Assembly (NCBI RefSeq): GCF_014334735.1
Contig: NZ_CP060587.1
Coordinates: 1,798,001 to 1,862,000, forward strand
Direction: 5' to 3'
Source of the DNA: Aeromicrobium senzhongii
GTDB lineage: Bacteria > Actinomycetota > Actinomycetes > Propionibacteriales > Nocardioidaceae
DNA: 64,000 bases
The position numbers and the translations under genes were made by a program. Within the stretch, counting starts at the first letter, position 1, and each line of letters opens with the position of its first letter. The notes under the pieces are model-generated. The model was given only the letters and a program-made list of their open reading frames with translations. It was not told where the DNA came from and did not search any database. Positions 42,536-52,702 of this stretch are shown here, one piece after another.

Positions 42536-43767
42536 ACCGCTCGACCCGCGCCACCGTCTCCAGCGGCTCGATCGTCGCCGTCGCGATGATGGTGATGAAC
42601 GTCGCCACCTACGGCTTCAACCTGCTCGCCGCCCGCCAGCTGGTTCCCGCCGAGTTCGGCGCCCTCACCGCCTTGTTGAGCCTCACCCTCATCGCCAACG
42701 TCGTCGCGCTGGGACTGCAGGCCTCCATCGCCCGCCGGATCTCGGTCCGTCCCGGGCAGACCATCCAGATCGTGCACACCGCGTCGCGGGTCGCCCTGGC
42801 GCTGTCCCTGCTGGTGGGCCTGGCCACCGCCCTGTCCAGCCCGATCCTGACCCCCGCATTCTCGTTCGACTCGGTGTGGGCCGTCATCTGGTGTGGGGCG
42901 ATGCTCGTGCCGCTGACCCTGGCTGGCGCCCAACTGGGCGTCGCGCAGGGCACGGGACGCTGGGGGAAACTGGCCGCGCTCTACCTCGGCAACGGGTTCG
43001 GCCGCCTCTTCGGCGGCTTGGCCGGCCTGGCGATCGAACCGACCGCGACGAACGCGATGATGGGGCTGGCGATCGGATCGTGGCTGCCGGTCATCTTGGG
43101 CATGGGACTGCTCAAGGCCACCGGCGGCGGCGATGCCCACAGCCGCCGGCCGCTCGTCTTCGAGACCGTGACATCGGCGTCGACACTGCTGGCCTACTTC
43201 GCCTTCAGCAACGTCGACGCCCTGATCGCCCGCGGCGGCTTCGACGCCCACGACAGTGGCCTCTACGCGTCGGGCCTGATCCTGACCAAGTCCACGCTCT
43301 TCCTGCCGCAGTTCGTCAGCGTCGTGTTCTTCCCGAGCCTCGCGCGCGACTCCAGCCACCGCACACGCCTGCGCGCCGTGGGTCTCGTGGCCCTGCTGGG
43401 CGTGGCGGTCGTCGCGGGCGCCGCCGTTCTGCCGAAGCTGGCGCTCATCCTGGTCGGCGGCGACCAGTACGCGGAGATCACCGGCGACCTGTGGCTCTTC
43501 GCCGTCTCGGGCACCTTCCTGGCGATCGTCTACCTGCTGGTGTTCGACGCGCTGGCACGGCGCGAGGGCGGCGTGGCCGTGCTGGTGTGGATCGCAACGG
43601 CCACGGTCTTCTGCGTCGCGTACTTCAACCGGATCGGCATCGTCGGCCTGGTGACGACGATGGCCATCACTGCCGCCGCCCTCTCGGCCGTCCTGCTGGT
43701 GTGGCCGCTGATCCGCCGCACTCCCGAGCCGAAGCAGACCGAGGTGACCGAGCCACCCGTCCCCTGA
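42532..43767 (+). CDS. Polysaccharide flippase (MATE/MOP superfamily, Wzx-like), second copy
   Basis: The 411-residue protein has about 12 helices and the flippase start motif, NLLAARQLVPAEFGALTALL. It shares the overall pattern with the 33308-34495 flippase, including 'D.HDSG.YA..' in the middle (AHDSGLYASG against DHDSGGYALA). Two flippases suggest two lipid-linked intermediates. The ATG overlaps the acyltransferase stop by 4 bp (ATGA). It ends 3 bp from the convergent polA and is the right edge of the envelope cluster. Confidence 0.9.
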   Translation: MNRSTRATVSSGSIVAVAMMVMNVATYGFNLLAARQLVPAEFGALTALLSLTLIANVVALGLQASIARRISVRPGQTIQIVHTASRVALALSLLVGLATALSSPILTPAFSFDSVWAVIWCGAMLVPLTLAGAQLGVAQGTGRWGKLAALYLGNGFGRLFGGLAGLAIEPTATNAMMGLAIGSWLPVILGMGLLKATGGGDAHSRRPLVFETVTSASTLLAYFAFSNVDALIARGGFDAHDSGLYASGLILTKSTLFLPQFVSVVFFPSLARDSSHRTRLRAVGLVALLGVAVVAGAAVLPKLALILVGGDQYAEITGDLWLFAVSGTFLAIVYLLVFDALARREGGVAVLVWIATATVFCVAYFNRIGIVGLVTTMAITAAALSAVLLVWPLIRRTPEPKQTEVTEPPVP

Positions 43768-43770
43768 GGA

Positions 43771-46431
43771 CTAGTGGCCGGCCTCGTGCCAGGTCCGCCC
43801 CACGCCGACCGAGACGTCGAGCGGGACCGACAGGTCGGCCGCCGCAGCCATCTCGCGACGGACGAGAGCCGTGAGCTGCTCGAGCTCGCTGTCGGTCGTC
43901 TCGAGCACCAGTTCGTCGTGGACCTGCAGGAGCATCCGCGACGACAGCCCGGCTTCGTCGATGGCCCGCTCGACGTTGAGCATCGCGACCTTGATGATGT
44001 CGGCCGCCGATCCCTGGATCGGGGCGTTCAGGGCCATCCGCTCGGCCATCTCGCGGCGCTGGCGGTTGTCGCTCTGCAGATCCGGCAGGTAGCGGCGCCG
44101 GCCCATGATCGTCTCGGTGAAGCCCGTCTGCCGCGCCTCGTCGACCAGCCCGCGCAGGTAGTCGCGGACGCCGCCGAAACGCTGGAAGTAGTCGTCCATC
44201 AGGCCCTGCGCCTCGCCGGTCGAGATCGACAGCTGCTGGCTGAGCCCGTACGCCGACAAGCCGTAGGCCAGACCGTAGTTCATCGCCTTGATCCGGGCGC
44301 GCAGCTCGGTGTCGATGTCCTCGGGATCGCGTTCGAACACCTTGGCCGCCATCACGGTGTGGAAGTCCTCACCGGAGTTGAACGCCTCGATCAGGTCCGC
44401 GTCCTCGGACAGGTCGGCCATGATCCGCATCTCGATCTGGCTGTAGTCGGCCGTGAGCAGCGTGTCGTACCCCGCGCCGACGACGAACGCCTCGCGGATG
44501 CGCCGGCCCGAGGCCGTGCGGATCGGGATGTTCTGCAGGTTCGGATCGTTCGAGCTGAGCCGTCCGGTGGCCGCGATGGTCTGGGCGTAGGTCGTGTGGA
44601 TCCGGCCGTCGTCGGAGATCGAACGGCGCAGGGTCTCGACCGTCTGACGCAGCTTCGTGACGTCCCGGTGCGCCAGCAGGTGCTCGAGGAACGGGTGCCC
44701 CGTCTTGGCGTACAGCTGCTGCAGCGAGTCGGCGTCGGTCGTGTAACCGGTCTTGGTGCGCTTGGTCTTGGGCATGCCGAGCTCGTCGAACAGCACGACC
44801 TGCAACTGCTTGGGCGAACCGAGGTTGATCTCCTTGCCGCCGATCGACGCGTAGGCCGCATCGGCGGCCTGCTGGGCGCGGGACGCGAACTCCGACTCGA
44901 GGGTGAGCAGTGCATCGTCGTCGACGGCGATCCCCGCCCGCTCCATCCGGGCCAACGTCGAGACCAGGGGCAGCTCGACGTCGGCCAGCAGCTTGGTGCC
45001 GCCGGACTGCTCGACCTCGGTGGCCAGGGCCACGGACAGGTCGAGTGTGGCGCGCGCCCGCAGCATCGCGATCTCGGCGTCGTCGTCGGTGTCGAGGGAG
45101 AGCTGGCCGCTGTCGGCGGCGTCGTCGCGCAGCTCGCGCTTGAGGTACCGGACCGACAGGTCGGCCAGGTCGTACGACCGCTGGTCGGGACGCACGAGAT
45201 ACGCCGAGAGCGCGGTGTCGGCGGCCAGGCCGCGCAGGGTCCACCCGCGATCGGCCAGCGCCAGCATCGGGCCCTTGGCGTCGTGCAGGACCTTGCCGCG
45301 GGTGGGATCGGCGAGCCACTCGCCCAGGGCGGACTCGTCCTGCGGCGTCAGCTCGGCCAGGTCGAGCCAGGCCGCCTCGTCCTGCGTGGCCAGTGCCATC
45401 GCGATCACGTCGCCCCCGCCGCGGCCCCACGATCCCTGGACGTGCAGGCCGATGTCGCCGACGGCGTGCTGCTCGAGCCACGCGGCGACCTCGCCCTGAC
45501 CGAGCACCCGGCCCGCGAGGTCGAAGCCCGCCTCGGGCTCGACCTCGTCGGTGGTGCCCGGGAACGTGGTGAAGAGGCGATCGCGCAGTGCGGTGAACTC
45601 CAGCGAGTCGAAGACCGTGTGCACCTTCTCGCGGTCGAACGCGGTGTCGAGCGTGAGGTCGGCCGGCCCGAGCGGCAGGTCGAGGTCGCGCACGAGGGCG
45701 TTGAGCCGGCGGTTGCGCAGGACCGAGTCGAGGTGGTCGCGCAGCGACTGCCCCGCCTTGCCCGGGACCTCGTCGACGTGGCCGATCAGCGCGTCGAGGC
45801 TGCCGTAGCCGTTGATCCACTTGGCGGCGGTCTTGGGACCGACGCCGGGCACGCCCGGCAGGTTGTCGCTGGTCTCGCCCACGAGCGCGGCGATGTCGGG
45901 GTAGAACTCCGGCAGGACGCCGTACTTCTCCTGCACGGCCGTCGGCGTCATCCGGGCCAGGTCCGACACGCCCTTGCGCGGGTACAGCAGCGTCACCTGG
46001 TCGGTGACGAGCTGGATCGCGTCACGGTCGCCGGAGCAGACCAGGACCTCCATGCCGGCGGCCTCGGCGCGGGTCGCGAGGGTCGCGATGATGTCGTCCG
46101 CCTCGTAGCCGGCCTTGTCGACGTGGCGGATGTCCATCGCGTCGAGCACCTCCTTGACCAGGGCGACCTGGCCGGAGAACTCCTCGGGCGACTTCGACCG
46201 GTTGGCCTTGTACTCGGCGTACTCCTCGGTGCGGAACGACTGACGCGACAGATCGAAGGCGACGCAGACGTGGGTGGGTGCCTCGTCGCGCAGGACGTTG
46301 ATGAGCATCGAGGTGAAGCCGAAGACGGCGTTCGTGCTCTGTCCCGTGGAGGTCGCGAAGTTCTCGACCGGGAGTGCGAAGAAGGCGCGATAGGCCACCG
46401 AATGGCCGTCGATCAGCAGGAGTCGGTCCAC
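43771..46431 (-). CDS. polA: DNA polymerase I (no visible proofreading site)
   Basis: The 886-residue protein has the N-terminal 5'-nuclease/FEN domain (1-290; YEADDIIATLA, CSGDRD, GVPGVGPKTA), a degenerate 3'-5' exonuclease-like domain (about 300-490), and the polymerase domain. Motif A is DYSQIEMRIMADL, motif B is RIKAMNYGLAYG and motif C is VHDELVLE. The proofreading DTE motif of E. coli PolA is absent: the equivalent stretch reads GGGDVIAMALATQ, and the second motif reads VLHDAKGPM. This agrees with other actinobacterial PolA proteins. It fills gaps in replication and excision repair. The GTG start is 6 nt after TAGGGT, so the mRNA is probably leaderless. Confidence 0.97.
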   Translation of the reverse strand: MDRLLLIDGHSVAYRAFFALPVENFATSTGQSTNAVFGFTSMLINVLRDEAPTHVCVAFDLSRQSFRTEEYAEYKANRSKSPEEFSGQVALVKEVLDAMDIRHVDKAGYEADDIIATLATRAEAAGMEVLVCSGDRDAIQLVTDQVTLLYPRKGVSDLARMTPTAVQEKYGVLPEFYPDIAALVGETSDNLPGVPGVGPKTAAKWINGYGSLDALIGHVDEVPGKAGQSLRDHLDSVLRNRRLNALVRDLDLPLGPADLTLDTAFDREKVHTVFDSLEFTALRDRLFTTFPGTTDEVEPEAGFDLAGRVLGQGEVAAWLEQHAVGDIGLHVQGSWGRGGGDVIAMALATQDEAAWLDLAELTPQDESALGEWLADPTRGKVLHDAKGPMLALADRGWTLRGLAADTALSAYLVRPDQRSYDLADLSVRYLKRELRDDAADSGQLSLDTDDDAEIAMLRARATLDLSVALATEVEQSGGTKLLADVELPLVSTLARMERAGIAVDDDALLTLESEFASRAQQAADAAYASIGGKEINLGSPKQLQVVLFDELGMPKTKRTKTGYTTDADSLQQLYAKTGHPFLEHLLAHRDVTKLRQTVETLRRSISDDGRIHTTYAQTIAATGRLSSNDPNLQNIPIRTASGRRIREAFVVGAGYDTLLTADYSQIEMRIMADLSEDADLIEAFNSGEDFHTVMAAKVFERDPEDIDTELRARIKAMNYGLAYGLSAYGLSQQLSISTGEAQGLMDDYFQRFGGVRDYLRGLVDEARQTGFTETIMGRRRYLPDLQSDNRQRREMAERMALNAPIQGSAADIIKVAMLNVERAIDEAGLSSRMLLQVHDELVLETTDSELEQLTALVRREMAAAADLSVPLDVSVGVGRTWHEAGH

Positions 46432-46437
46432 CCCACG

Positions 46438-46443
46438 ACCCTA
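46438..46443 (-). promoter_or_regulatory. -10 box of leaderless polA
   Basis: TAGGGT on the minus strand, then exactly 6 nt to the GTG. It lies in the 31-bp gap after the GNAT gene, so polA can be transcribed independently of it. Confidence 0.5.
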
Positions 46444-46462
46444 GTCGGCCGGTCCGACAGCG

Positions 46463-47062
46463 TCAGCCTCGGACGGCGGCACGCCGCCGCAGCGAGCGAC
46501 GGACGGCGAGCAGACGCCCGGTCTCGCGCGAGCCGGAGGACTTGGTCGCCAGGCGGGCGTTGAGCTTGCCCAGGGGGATCGCCCGCAGCACGGCGATCTG
46601 GTTGAAGCCGAGCTTCGTCAGGTACCGGTTGGGCTCGCGGGCGTGGGCCGCGGAGTTGGCCAGGACCAGCTCGCAGTCCTGCTCCTCCGCGTACGCGGCG
46701 ACCACCGAGAGCAGGCTCGACGCGATGGAGCGCCGGCGATGGCTCGGCTTGACCTGCAGATCGGTGACGATCATGACCTTGCACATCGTGATCGGGTTCA
46801 GTGTCGCGAGGTCGGCCGCCACGGCTCCGACCAGCTCGCCGCCCACGAGGGCCACGATCAGCCGGCGGCGGTGCTCGCGGGCGTTGAACTCGATCGCGGC
46901 ACGGGCCTCGGCCTCGTCGGGGCAGCGCCACAGGGTCTGCTGGGTGTAGGCCTCGGATCCCTCGTCGCTGACCGCCTCGGCGCACGCGACCCAGAGCTCG
47001 ATCAGCGAGGCGGCGTCGTCGAGCTCGACATCGCGGATCTCGATGGGCTGGCGCAATGCCAT
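46463..47062 (-). CDS. GNAT family N-acetyltransferase
   Basis: The 199-residue protein has the GNAT fold: RDVELDDAASLIELWV at the start, VALVGGELVGAVAADLATL in strands 2-4, the acetyl-CoA loop VKPSHRRRSIASSLLSVV (Q/R-x-x-G/A type with an S in place of G), and YLTKLGF in motif B. The C-terminal ~40 residues are very basic and extend beyond the fold. Substrate unknown. The ATG at 47062 has GGAGG 10 nt upstream; a TAGGCT -10 box is at 47101-47106. It is divergent from the liv operon and upstream of polA. Confidence 0.85.
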   Translation of the reverse strand: MALRQPIEIRDVELDDAASLIELWVACAEAVSDEGSEAYTQQTLWRCPDEAEARAAIEFNAREHRRRLIVALVGGELVGAVAADLATLNPITMCKVMIVTDLQVKPSHRRRSIASSLLSVVAAYAEEQDCELVLANSAAHAREPNRYLTKLGFNQIAVLRAIPLGKLNARLATKSSGSRETGRLLAVRRSLRRRAAVRG

Positions 47063-47272
47063 CGACGTGAACCTCCGGGCGGGGGGACGGGGACGTCGAC
47101 AGCCTACGCCCCCACGCCGGTGCCTGGGAATGACCCGGCGCGACCCGAATCGAAACCGAACTGTTACCAAAGGGATCCTCGAGAGCCCGCCGCCGGGACG
47201 TTCACATGGCTATGCTCTTCGGGATCGACTCTGGCGTGCCCGACCGGTGCGCAGACACCGACAGGAGAATGT

Positions 47273-48610
47273 GTGCGACTGCGAACAGCGGCGCTGTTCT
47301 GGGTGATGACGGCCGGGCTCGTGCTTCTTGCGAACCCCGCGTCCGCCGAGACCACGTCCCCCTCCCCCCAGCCCAGTGCCTCGGCACCGGCCTCGGACGC
47401 TCCCGTGTCGGGAGCAGCGATCCGGGTACGGCTGCTCGACCAGAAGGGTGGCAAGGCCGGCGACAACCCGCCCCCGGTACCGAACGTCACGGTCACCGTG
47501 TCGGACGAATCCGACACCGAGATCGGACGGGGCGTCACCAACGACATGGGTGTGGCGGCCATCGCCATCCCCGGCAAGGGCAAGTACGCGGTCTCCATCG
47601 ACGAGTCCACCCTGCCCGCCGAGGTGAAGCTCACCGGCAAGAAGACGCTCGACGTCACGGTCAACCTGGCTTCGGGACAGAACGTCGCGTTCCCGTTGAA
47701 CGGTGAGGTCGTCGAGACCACCCCGTTCGCCGAGCGACTCGTCGACAGTCTCATCTCGGGCGTGAAGTACGGCCTCATCATCGCCCTGGCGGCTCTGGGC
47801 CTCTCGCTGATCTTCGGCACGACGGGCTTGACGAACTTCTCCCACGGTGAGCTGATCACCTTCGGCGGAGTCGCGGCGTACCTCTTCAATGTCACCCTCG
47901 GCCTACCGCTGCTCCTCGCCGGCGTCCTCGCGATACTCGCGGGCGGCGTGTTCGGCTGGGTCCAGGATCGCGGCCTGTGGCGTCCGCTGCGGAACCGCGG
48001 CACCGGCCTGATCGCCATGATGATCGTGTCGATCGGCCTGGGTCTGCTGCTGCGTAACCTCTACCAGTACTTCTTCGGCGCCGGAACGCGCTCCTACACC
48101 GAGTACACGTCGCAGCGGGCCCACGACTTCGGGCTGTTCGACCTGTCGGACAAGGAGATCGCGATCATGGTCATCGCGGCCGTGGCGATCGGCATCGTCA
48201 CGACGATCATGGCGCGCACGCGCCTGGGCAAGGCGATGCGTGCGGTCTCGGACAACCCGGCGCTGTCGGCCTCGTCCGGCATGCGCGTCGACGGCGTCAT
48301 CTCGAACGTCTGGATCCTGGGCACGGCCCTCACGGCCCTGGCCGGAGTCCTGCTCGGCGTCAACAGCCAGGTCAACTTCATGATGGGCTACCAGTTGCTG
48401 CTCATGGTCTTCGCAGCGAGCGTCCTGGGCGGGCTCGGCACCGTGTGGGGTGCCATCCTCGGCTCCCTGATCATCGGCATCATCACCGAGGTCGGGCCGT
48501 TGTTCGGCGTCCCCAGCTCGATCAAGGAGGTGGGCGCGCTCATCGTGCTCATCCTCATCCTGCTCATCAGGCCGCAGGGCATCTTGGGCCGCGCGGAGAG
48601 GATCGGCTGA
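47273..48610 (+). CDS. livH: Branched-chain amino acid-type ABC permease with exported N-terminal domain
   Basis: The 445-residue protein is a LivH permease (residues ~155-445, about eight helices, with GTTGLTNFSHGELITFGG and the cytoplasmic coupling segment RTRLGKAMRAVSDN) preceded by an unusual ~150-residue N-terminal part. That part has a signal sequence ending ANPASA|E at about residue 25, a Ser/Pro-rich linker and a carboxypeptidase regulatory-like beta domain (48-145; PPVPNVTVTVSDES...GVTNDMGVAAIAIPGKGKYAVSID). Ordinary LivH is about 300 residues. The outer domain could help dock the binding lipoprotein. The GTG at 47273 follows AGGAGA. First gene of livHMGF. Confidence 0.9.
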   Translation: MRLRTAALFWVMTAGLVLLANPASAETTSPSPQPSASAPASDAPVSGAAIRVRLLDQKGGKAGDNPPPVPNVTVTVSDESDTEIGRGVTNDMGVAAIAIPGKGKYAVSIDESTLPAEVKLTGKKTLDVTVNLASGQNVAFPLNGEVVETTPFAERLVDSLISGVKYGLIIALAALGLSLIFGTTGLTNFSHGELITFGGVAAYLFNVTLGLPLLLAGVLAILAGGVFGWVQDRGLWRPLRNRGTGLIAMMIVSIGLGLLLRNLYQYFFGAGTRSYTEYTSQRAHDFGLFDLSDKEIAIMVIAAVAIGIVTTIMARTRLGKAMRAVSDNPALSASSGMRVDGVISNVWILGTALTALAGVLLGVNSQVNFMMGYQLLLMVFAASVLGGLGTVWGAILGSLIIGIITEVGPLFGVPSSIKEVGALIVLILILLIRPQGILGRAERIG

Positions 48611-48613
48611 CCC

Positions 48614-49609
48614 ATGGACATCGGCAACATCATCGACGCGGCGTTCTCGAACGCCTTCGGCCCGCAGGCGATCGTGTTCGCACTCGCCGCGATCGGCCTG
48701 AACATCCACTTCGGCTACACCGGCCTGCTGAACTTCGGCCAGGCGGGCTTCATGGCCGTCGGCGCCTACGGCCTGGCCGTGACCATGGTCCAGCTGGACC
48801 TGCCGCTGCCGGTCGGCATCGCGGCGGGCCTGTTCGCGGCACTGTTGCTCGCCCTCGTGCTCGGCGTTCCCACGCTGCGACTGCGAGCGGACTATCTCGC
48901 GATCGTCACGATCGCAGCGGCCGAGATCCTGCGCCTGGTCTTCGGCGCCGTCGAGACCAAGAAGGTCTTCGGTGGCTCCAACGGTCTCAACGGATTCACG
49001 CAGACCTGGAACGACCTCAACCCCTACAGCTCGGGCGTCGATCTGGGCTTCGCCTCCTGGGGACGCAACGACCTGTGGGCGATGACCGCCGGCTGGGTCG
49101 CCGTCGCGCTGTGCTGCCTGCTGACCTGGGCGCTCATGCGCAGCCCCTGGGGACGCGTCCTGCGCTCGATCCGTGAGGACGAGGACGCCGTGCGCTCGCT
49201 GGGCAAGAACGTGTTCCTGTACAAGATGCAGGCGCTCATGCTCGGTGGCGTCATCGGCGGCCTGGGCGGCATCTTCTTCGCCCTGAAGCAGGGCTCGGTC
49301 GTCCCGTCGGACTACAGCACCAACCTGACCTTCTTCGCCTACACGGCGTTGCTGATCGGTGGTGCGGCCCGCGTCCTGGGCCCCGTCGTGGGCTCCATGA
49401 TCTTCTGGTTCCTCATCAGCGGCCTCGGCGAGTTCTTCAGCCAGGCCACGCGCGGCATCGACCCGTTGATCCCGGCCTCGGTCATGACCGACACGCAGGC
49501 CAGCCTCATCCGCTACATCCTCATGGGCCTCGGCCTCATGCTGCTGATGATCTACCGACCTCAGGGGATCTTCGGCGATCGAAGGGAGATCGCGCTCGAT
49601 GACCGTTGA
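48614..49609 (+). CDS. livM: Branched-chain amino acid-type ABC permease
   Basis: The 331-residue permease has about nine helices and the LivM signatures GYTGLLNFGQAGFMAVGAYG and the coupling segment RSPWGRVLRSIREDEDAVRSLGKN. It pairs with LivH to form the membrane channel. It starts 3 bp after the livH stop and overlaps livG by 11 bp. A urea (UrtC) or other amide system is also possible, because family members are hard to tell apart; no urease genes are nearby. Confidence 0.92.
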   Translation: MDIGNIIDAAFSNAFGPQAIVFALAAIGLNIHFGYTGLLNFGQAGFMAVGAYGLAVTMVQLDLPLPVGIAAGLFAALLLALVLGVPTLRLRADYLAIVTIAAAEILRLVFGAVETKKVFGGSNGLNGFTQTWNDLNPYSSGVDLGFASWGRNDLWAMTAGWVAVALCCLLTWALMRSPWGRVLRSIREDEDAVRSLGKNVFLYKMQALMLGGVIGGLGGIFFALKQGSVVPSDYSTNLTFFAYTALLIGGAARVLGPVVGSMIFWFLISGLGEFFSQATRGIDPLIPASVMTDTQASLIRYILMGLGLMLLMIYRPQGIFGDRREIALDDR

Positions 49610-50506
49610 CCTCAACAGTGCCCGCGCGGCACTGGCCGCCCTGCCCAACGATCCGGGAGTGCGCAAGCCCGACCCGATCGTCGTGGGCGACGACATCACC
49701 CGCACGTTCGGTGGCCTCAAGGCCGTCGACGTCCAGCACGTCGAGATCCAGCGTGGCGTCATCACGGCGCTCATCGGACCCAACGGCGCGGGCAAGACGA
49801 CCCTGTTCAACCTGCTCACGGGATTCGACGTCCCCGACAGCGGGTCGTGGGCCTTCAACGATCAGCCCCTCGCCAAGGTGCCGGCCTACAAGGTCGCCCG
49901 ACTGGGCATGGTGCGCACGTTCCAGCTGACCAAGGTGCTGTCCAAGCTCACGGTCATCGAGAACATGCGCCTGGGGGCCACCGGCCAACGCGGCGAGAAG
50001 TTCTTCCCGTCGATCTTCAAGTCGTTCTGGCGCAGCCAGGAGGACGAGATCACCGCTCGCGCGGACGATCTGCTCGCCCGGTTCAAGCTCGACGCCAAGC
50101 GCGAGGACTTCGCCGGATCGCTGTCCGGCGGTCAGCGCAAGCTGCTCGAGATGGCACGCGCCCTCATGGTCGACCCCGAGCTGATCATGCTCGACGAGCC
50201 CATGGCCGGCGTGAACCCGGCCCTCAAGCAGTCGCTGCTGGGGCACGTGAAGTCGTTGCGCGACGAGGGCCGCTCGGTCCTGTTCGTCGAGCACGACATG
50301 GACATGGTGCGCGACATCTCCGACTGGGTCATCGTCATGGCCCAGGGCCAGATCGTCGCCGAGGGCACACCCGAGGCCGTGATGGCCGACCAGCGTGTCA
50401 TCGACGCCTACCTGGGCGCCCACCACGACACCGACCTCAGCGAGGTGGACGAGTCCGTCCTCGAGGCCGAGGTCGAGGCCGAGATCAAGGCCGAGGAGGC
50501 CGATTC

Positions 50507-50510
<4 letters not shown>
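49599..50510 (+). CDS. livG: Branched-chain amino acid-type ABC transporter ATPase
   Basis: The 303-residue ATPase has Walker A GPNGAGKTT (60-68), signature LSGGQRK, Walker B LIMLDEPMAG, and the VFVEHDMDMV switch histidine. The ~30-residue N-terminus and acidic C-terminus (VEAEIKAEEADS) are longer than in E. coli LivG. It overlaps livM by 11 bp and livF by 4 bp (ATGA), so stoichiometry is set by translational coupling. Confidence 0.95.
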
Positions 50511-51301
<791 letters not shown>

Positions 51302-51316
51302 CTCCCCCAGCACCAC

Positions 51317-51352
51317 CGAACGCCCCGTCTCCGTCAGGAGGCGGGGCGTTCG
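51317..51352. terminator. Terminator after livF
   Basis: CGAACGCCCCGTCTCC (51317-51332) pairs with GGAGGCGGGGCGTTCG (51337-51352) across GTCA, a 16-bp stem with one G-T wobble. It begins 16 bp after the livF stop. Confidence 0.8.
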
Positions 51353-51384
51353 TCATGGGTGTCCGTCACGTGGCGGGCAAGACG

Positions 51385-51414
51385 AAGGGCCCGGGGCTGA
51401 TGCCCCGGGCCCTT
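51385..51414. terminator. Second terminator between livF and the binding-protein gene
   Basis: AAGGGCCCGGGGC (51385-51397) and GCCCCGGGCCCTT (51402-51414) form a perfect 13-bp stem with a TGAT loop, 28 bp after the end of the minus-strand binding-protein gene. It most likely ends that transcript; the first hairpin serves livF. Confidence 0.8.
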
Positions 51415-51442
51415 CTGCCTACCTCAACAGTGAGTCATCGAC

Positions 51443-52702
51443 TCAGATGTCACCGGCGATGTACTTGACGGAGTCGTACGTGCCCTTGCCGTTGTACTGG
51501 TAGATGCCGATGGAGGCGGACGTCGGGCTGCCCGTCTCGCCCATCTCGATCGGGCCGGAGACACCGTCGTAGTCGATGTCCTTGCCGTCGGCCAGCAGAT
51601 CAGCGCACTGCTTGAACGTCGTGCACTTCTCGCCACCCTTGGTGACCTCGACCAGCTCCGAGGCAACGGCCTCGCCCGAGTCGTTCTTGGCCGCGATGGC
51701 AGCCAGGGCGGACGTGACGACCGCGTCGTAGGACTCGGCCGCGTAGGAGTAGTCCTTCAGCTTCGGGTCGATGCTCAGCAGGCGCTTCTTGAAGTCGCCG
51801 GCCGCCTCGGCGCCGGGGACCGTGCCCTTGACGCCCTTGAGCTGCGCAGCGAAACCGTCACCCGAGTAGTCGGCCACGTTGCCGTCGACGAAGTACGTCG
51901 CGACGTCCTGCGGGCCGACACCCTTGCCGACGAGCTGCGGGATGATCTTCTTGGTCTCGTCGAACGCGATCAGCACGACGGCGTCGGGCTTGGCCGCGGC
52001 GACATCGTCGACCTGCGCGTCGTACGAGGGGGCCTTCTCGCCGTAGAACGACGTGACGGCGACCTTGGAGCCGGCGGCCTCGAGGCCCTTCTTGACCTCC
52101 TGGGCCAGCGTCTCGCCGTACGAGTCCTGGCGGGCCAGGATCGCGACGTTCTGGCGGTTGTCCTCGACCAGCAGGTTCGCCATGACGGCGCCCTGCAGGA
52201 TGTCGGACGGAGCCGTACGGAAGTACAGGTCGGGCTTGTCGTACTTGCCGGTGTCGAAGTCGGTCGACGTGTTGGCGGGCGAGTACTGCACGACGCCGGC
52301 GCCGAGGATCTTGTCGATGACGGTCATGGAGACGCCGGACGAGGCGGCACCGACGATGACGTCGGAACCGGCCTTGATCAGCTTGTCGGTCTCGGTGGGC
52401 GCGATGCCCGAGTCGGTGTCACCGGAGTCGCCCTTGACGTGGCGGGCGGGCTTGCCCAGCACACCGCCGGCCTCGTTGATCTCCTTGACGGCGAGGTCGA
52501 CGCCGGCGAACTCCGGCGGGCCGAGGAAGGCGAGGCTGCCGGTCTGCGGGAGCAGCGAGCCGACGACGAACTCGCCGTCACCCTTCGCAACTTCCTTGTC
52601 TTTGTCGTCAGAGCTGTCGTCGCCGCCGCCGCAGGCGGCGAGGACGAGCGCGCTGGCGCTGGCCAGGGCGGCCAGACGGAGCGTCGTGGTGGAGCGCTTC
52701 AT
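51443..52702 (-). CDS. livK: Branched-chain amino acid-type ABC substrate-binding lipoprotein
   Basis: The 419-residue precursor has a signal peptide with a lipobox (LAAC, Cys24) and a Gly/Asp/Ser/Lys-rich linker. A periplasmic-binding type I fold follows, starting VVGSLLPQTGSLAFLGPPEF, with ANTSTDFDTGKYDKPDLYFRT and ESYDAVVTSALAAIA as typical LivK-like segments. Cysteines CTTFKQCADLL may form a disulfide. It would be anchored outside the membrane and feed the LivHMGF channel encoded convergently. The ATG at 52702 is preferred over the adjacent TTG because GGAGG is 4 nt (not 1) upstream. Its promoter region contains a CRP/GlxR-like palindrome. The ligand is not certain. Confidence 0.93.
   Translation of the reverse strand: MKRSTTTLRLAALASASALVLAACGGGDDSSDDKDKEVAKGDGEFVVGSLLPQTGSLAFLGPPEFAGVDLAVKEINEAGGVLGKPARHVKGDSGDTDSGIAPTETDKLIKAGSDVIVGAASSGVSMTVIDKILGAGVVQYSPANTSTDFDTGKYDKPDLYFRTAPSDILQGAVMANLLVEDNRQNVAILARQDSYGETLAQEVKKGLEAAGSKVAVTSFYGEKAPSYDAQVDDVAAAKPDAVVLIAFDETKKIIPQLVGKGVGPQDVATYFVDGNVADYSGDGFAAQLKGVKGTVPGAEAAGDFKKRLLSIDPKLKDYSYAAESYDAVVTSALAAIAAKNDSGEAVASELVEVTKGGEKCTTFKQCADLLADGKDIDYDGVSGPIEMGETGSPTSASIGIYQYNGKGTYDSVKYIAGDI

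Noticed and set aside
44903-45499. Reading the degenerate exonuclease region of polA as a frameshift or damaged gene
   Set aside because: The frame is intact and loss of the proofreading residues is a known trait of actinobacterial PolA.
43774-46563. Plus-strand frame of about 930 codons opposite polA
   Set aside because: Antisense shadow; no motifs, while polA has all polymerase motifs.
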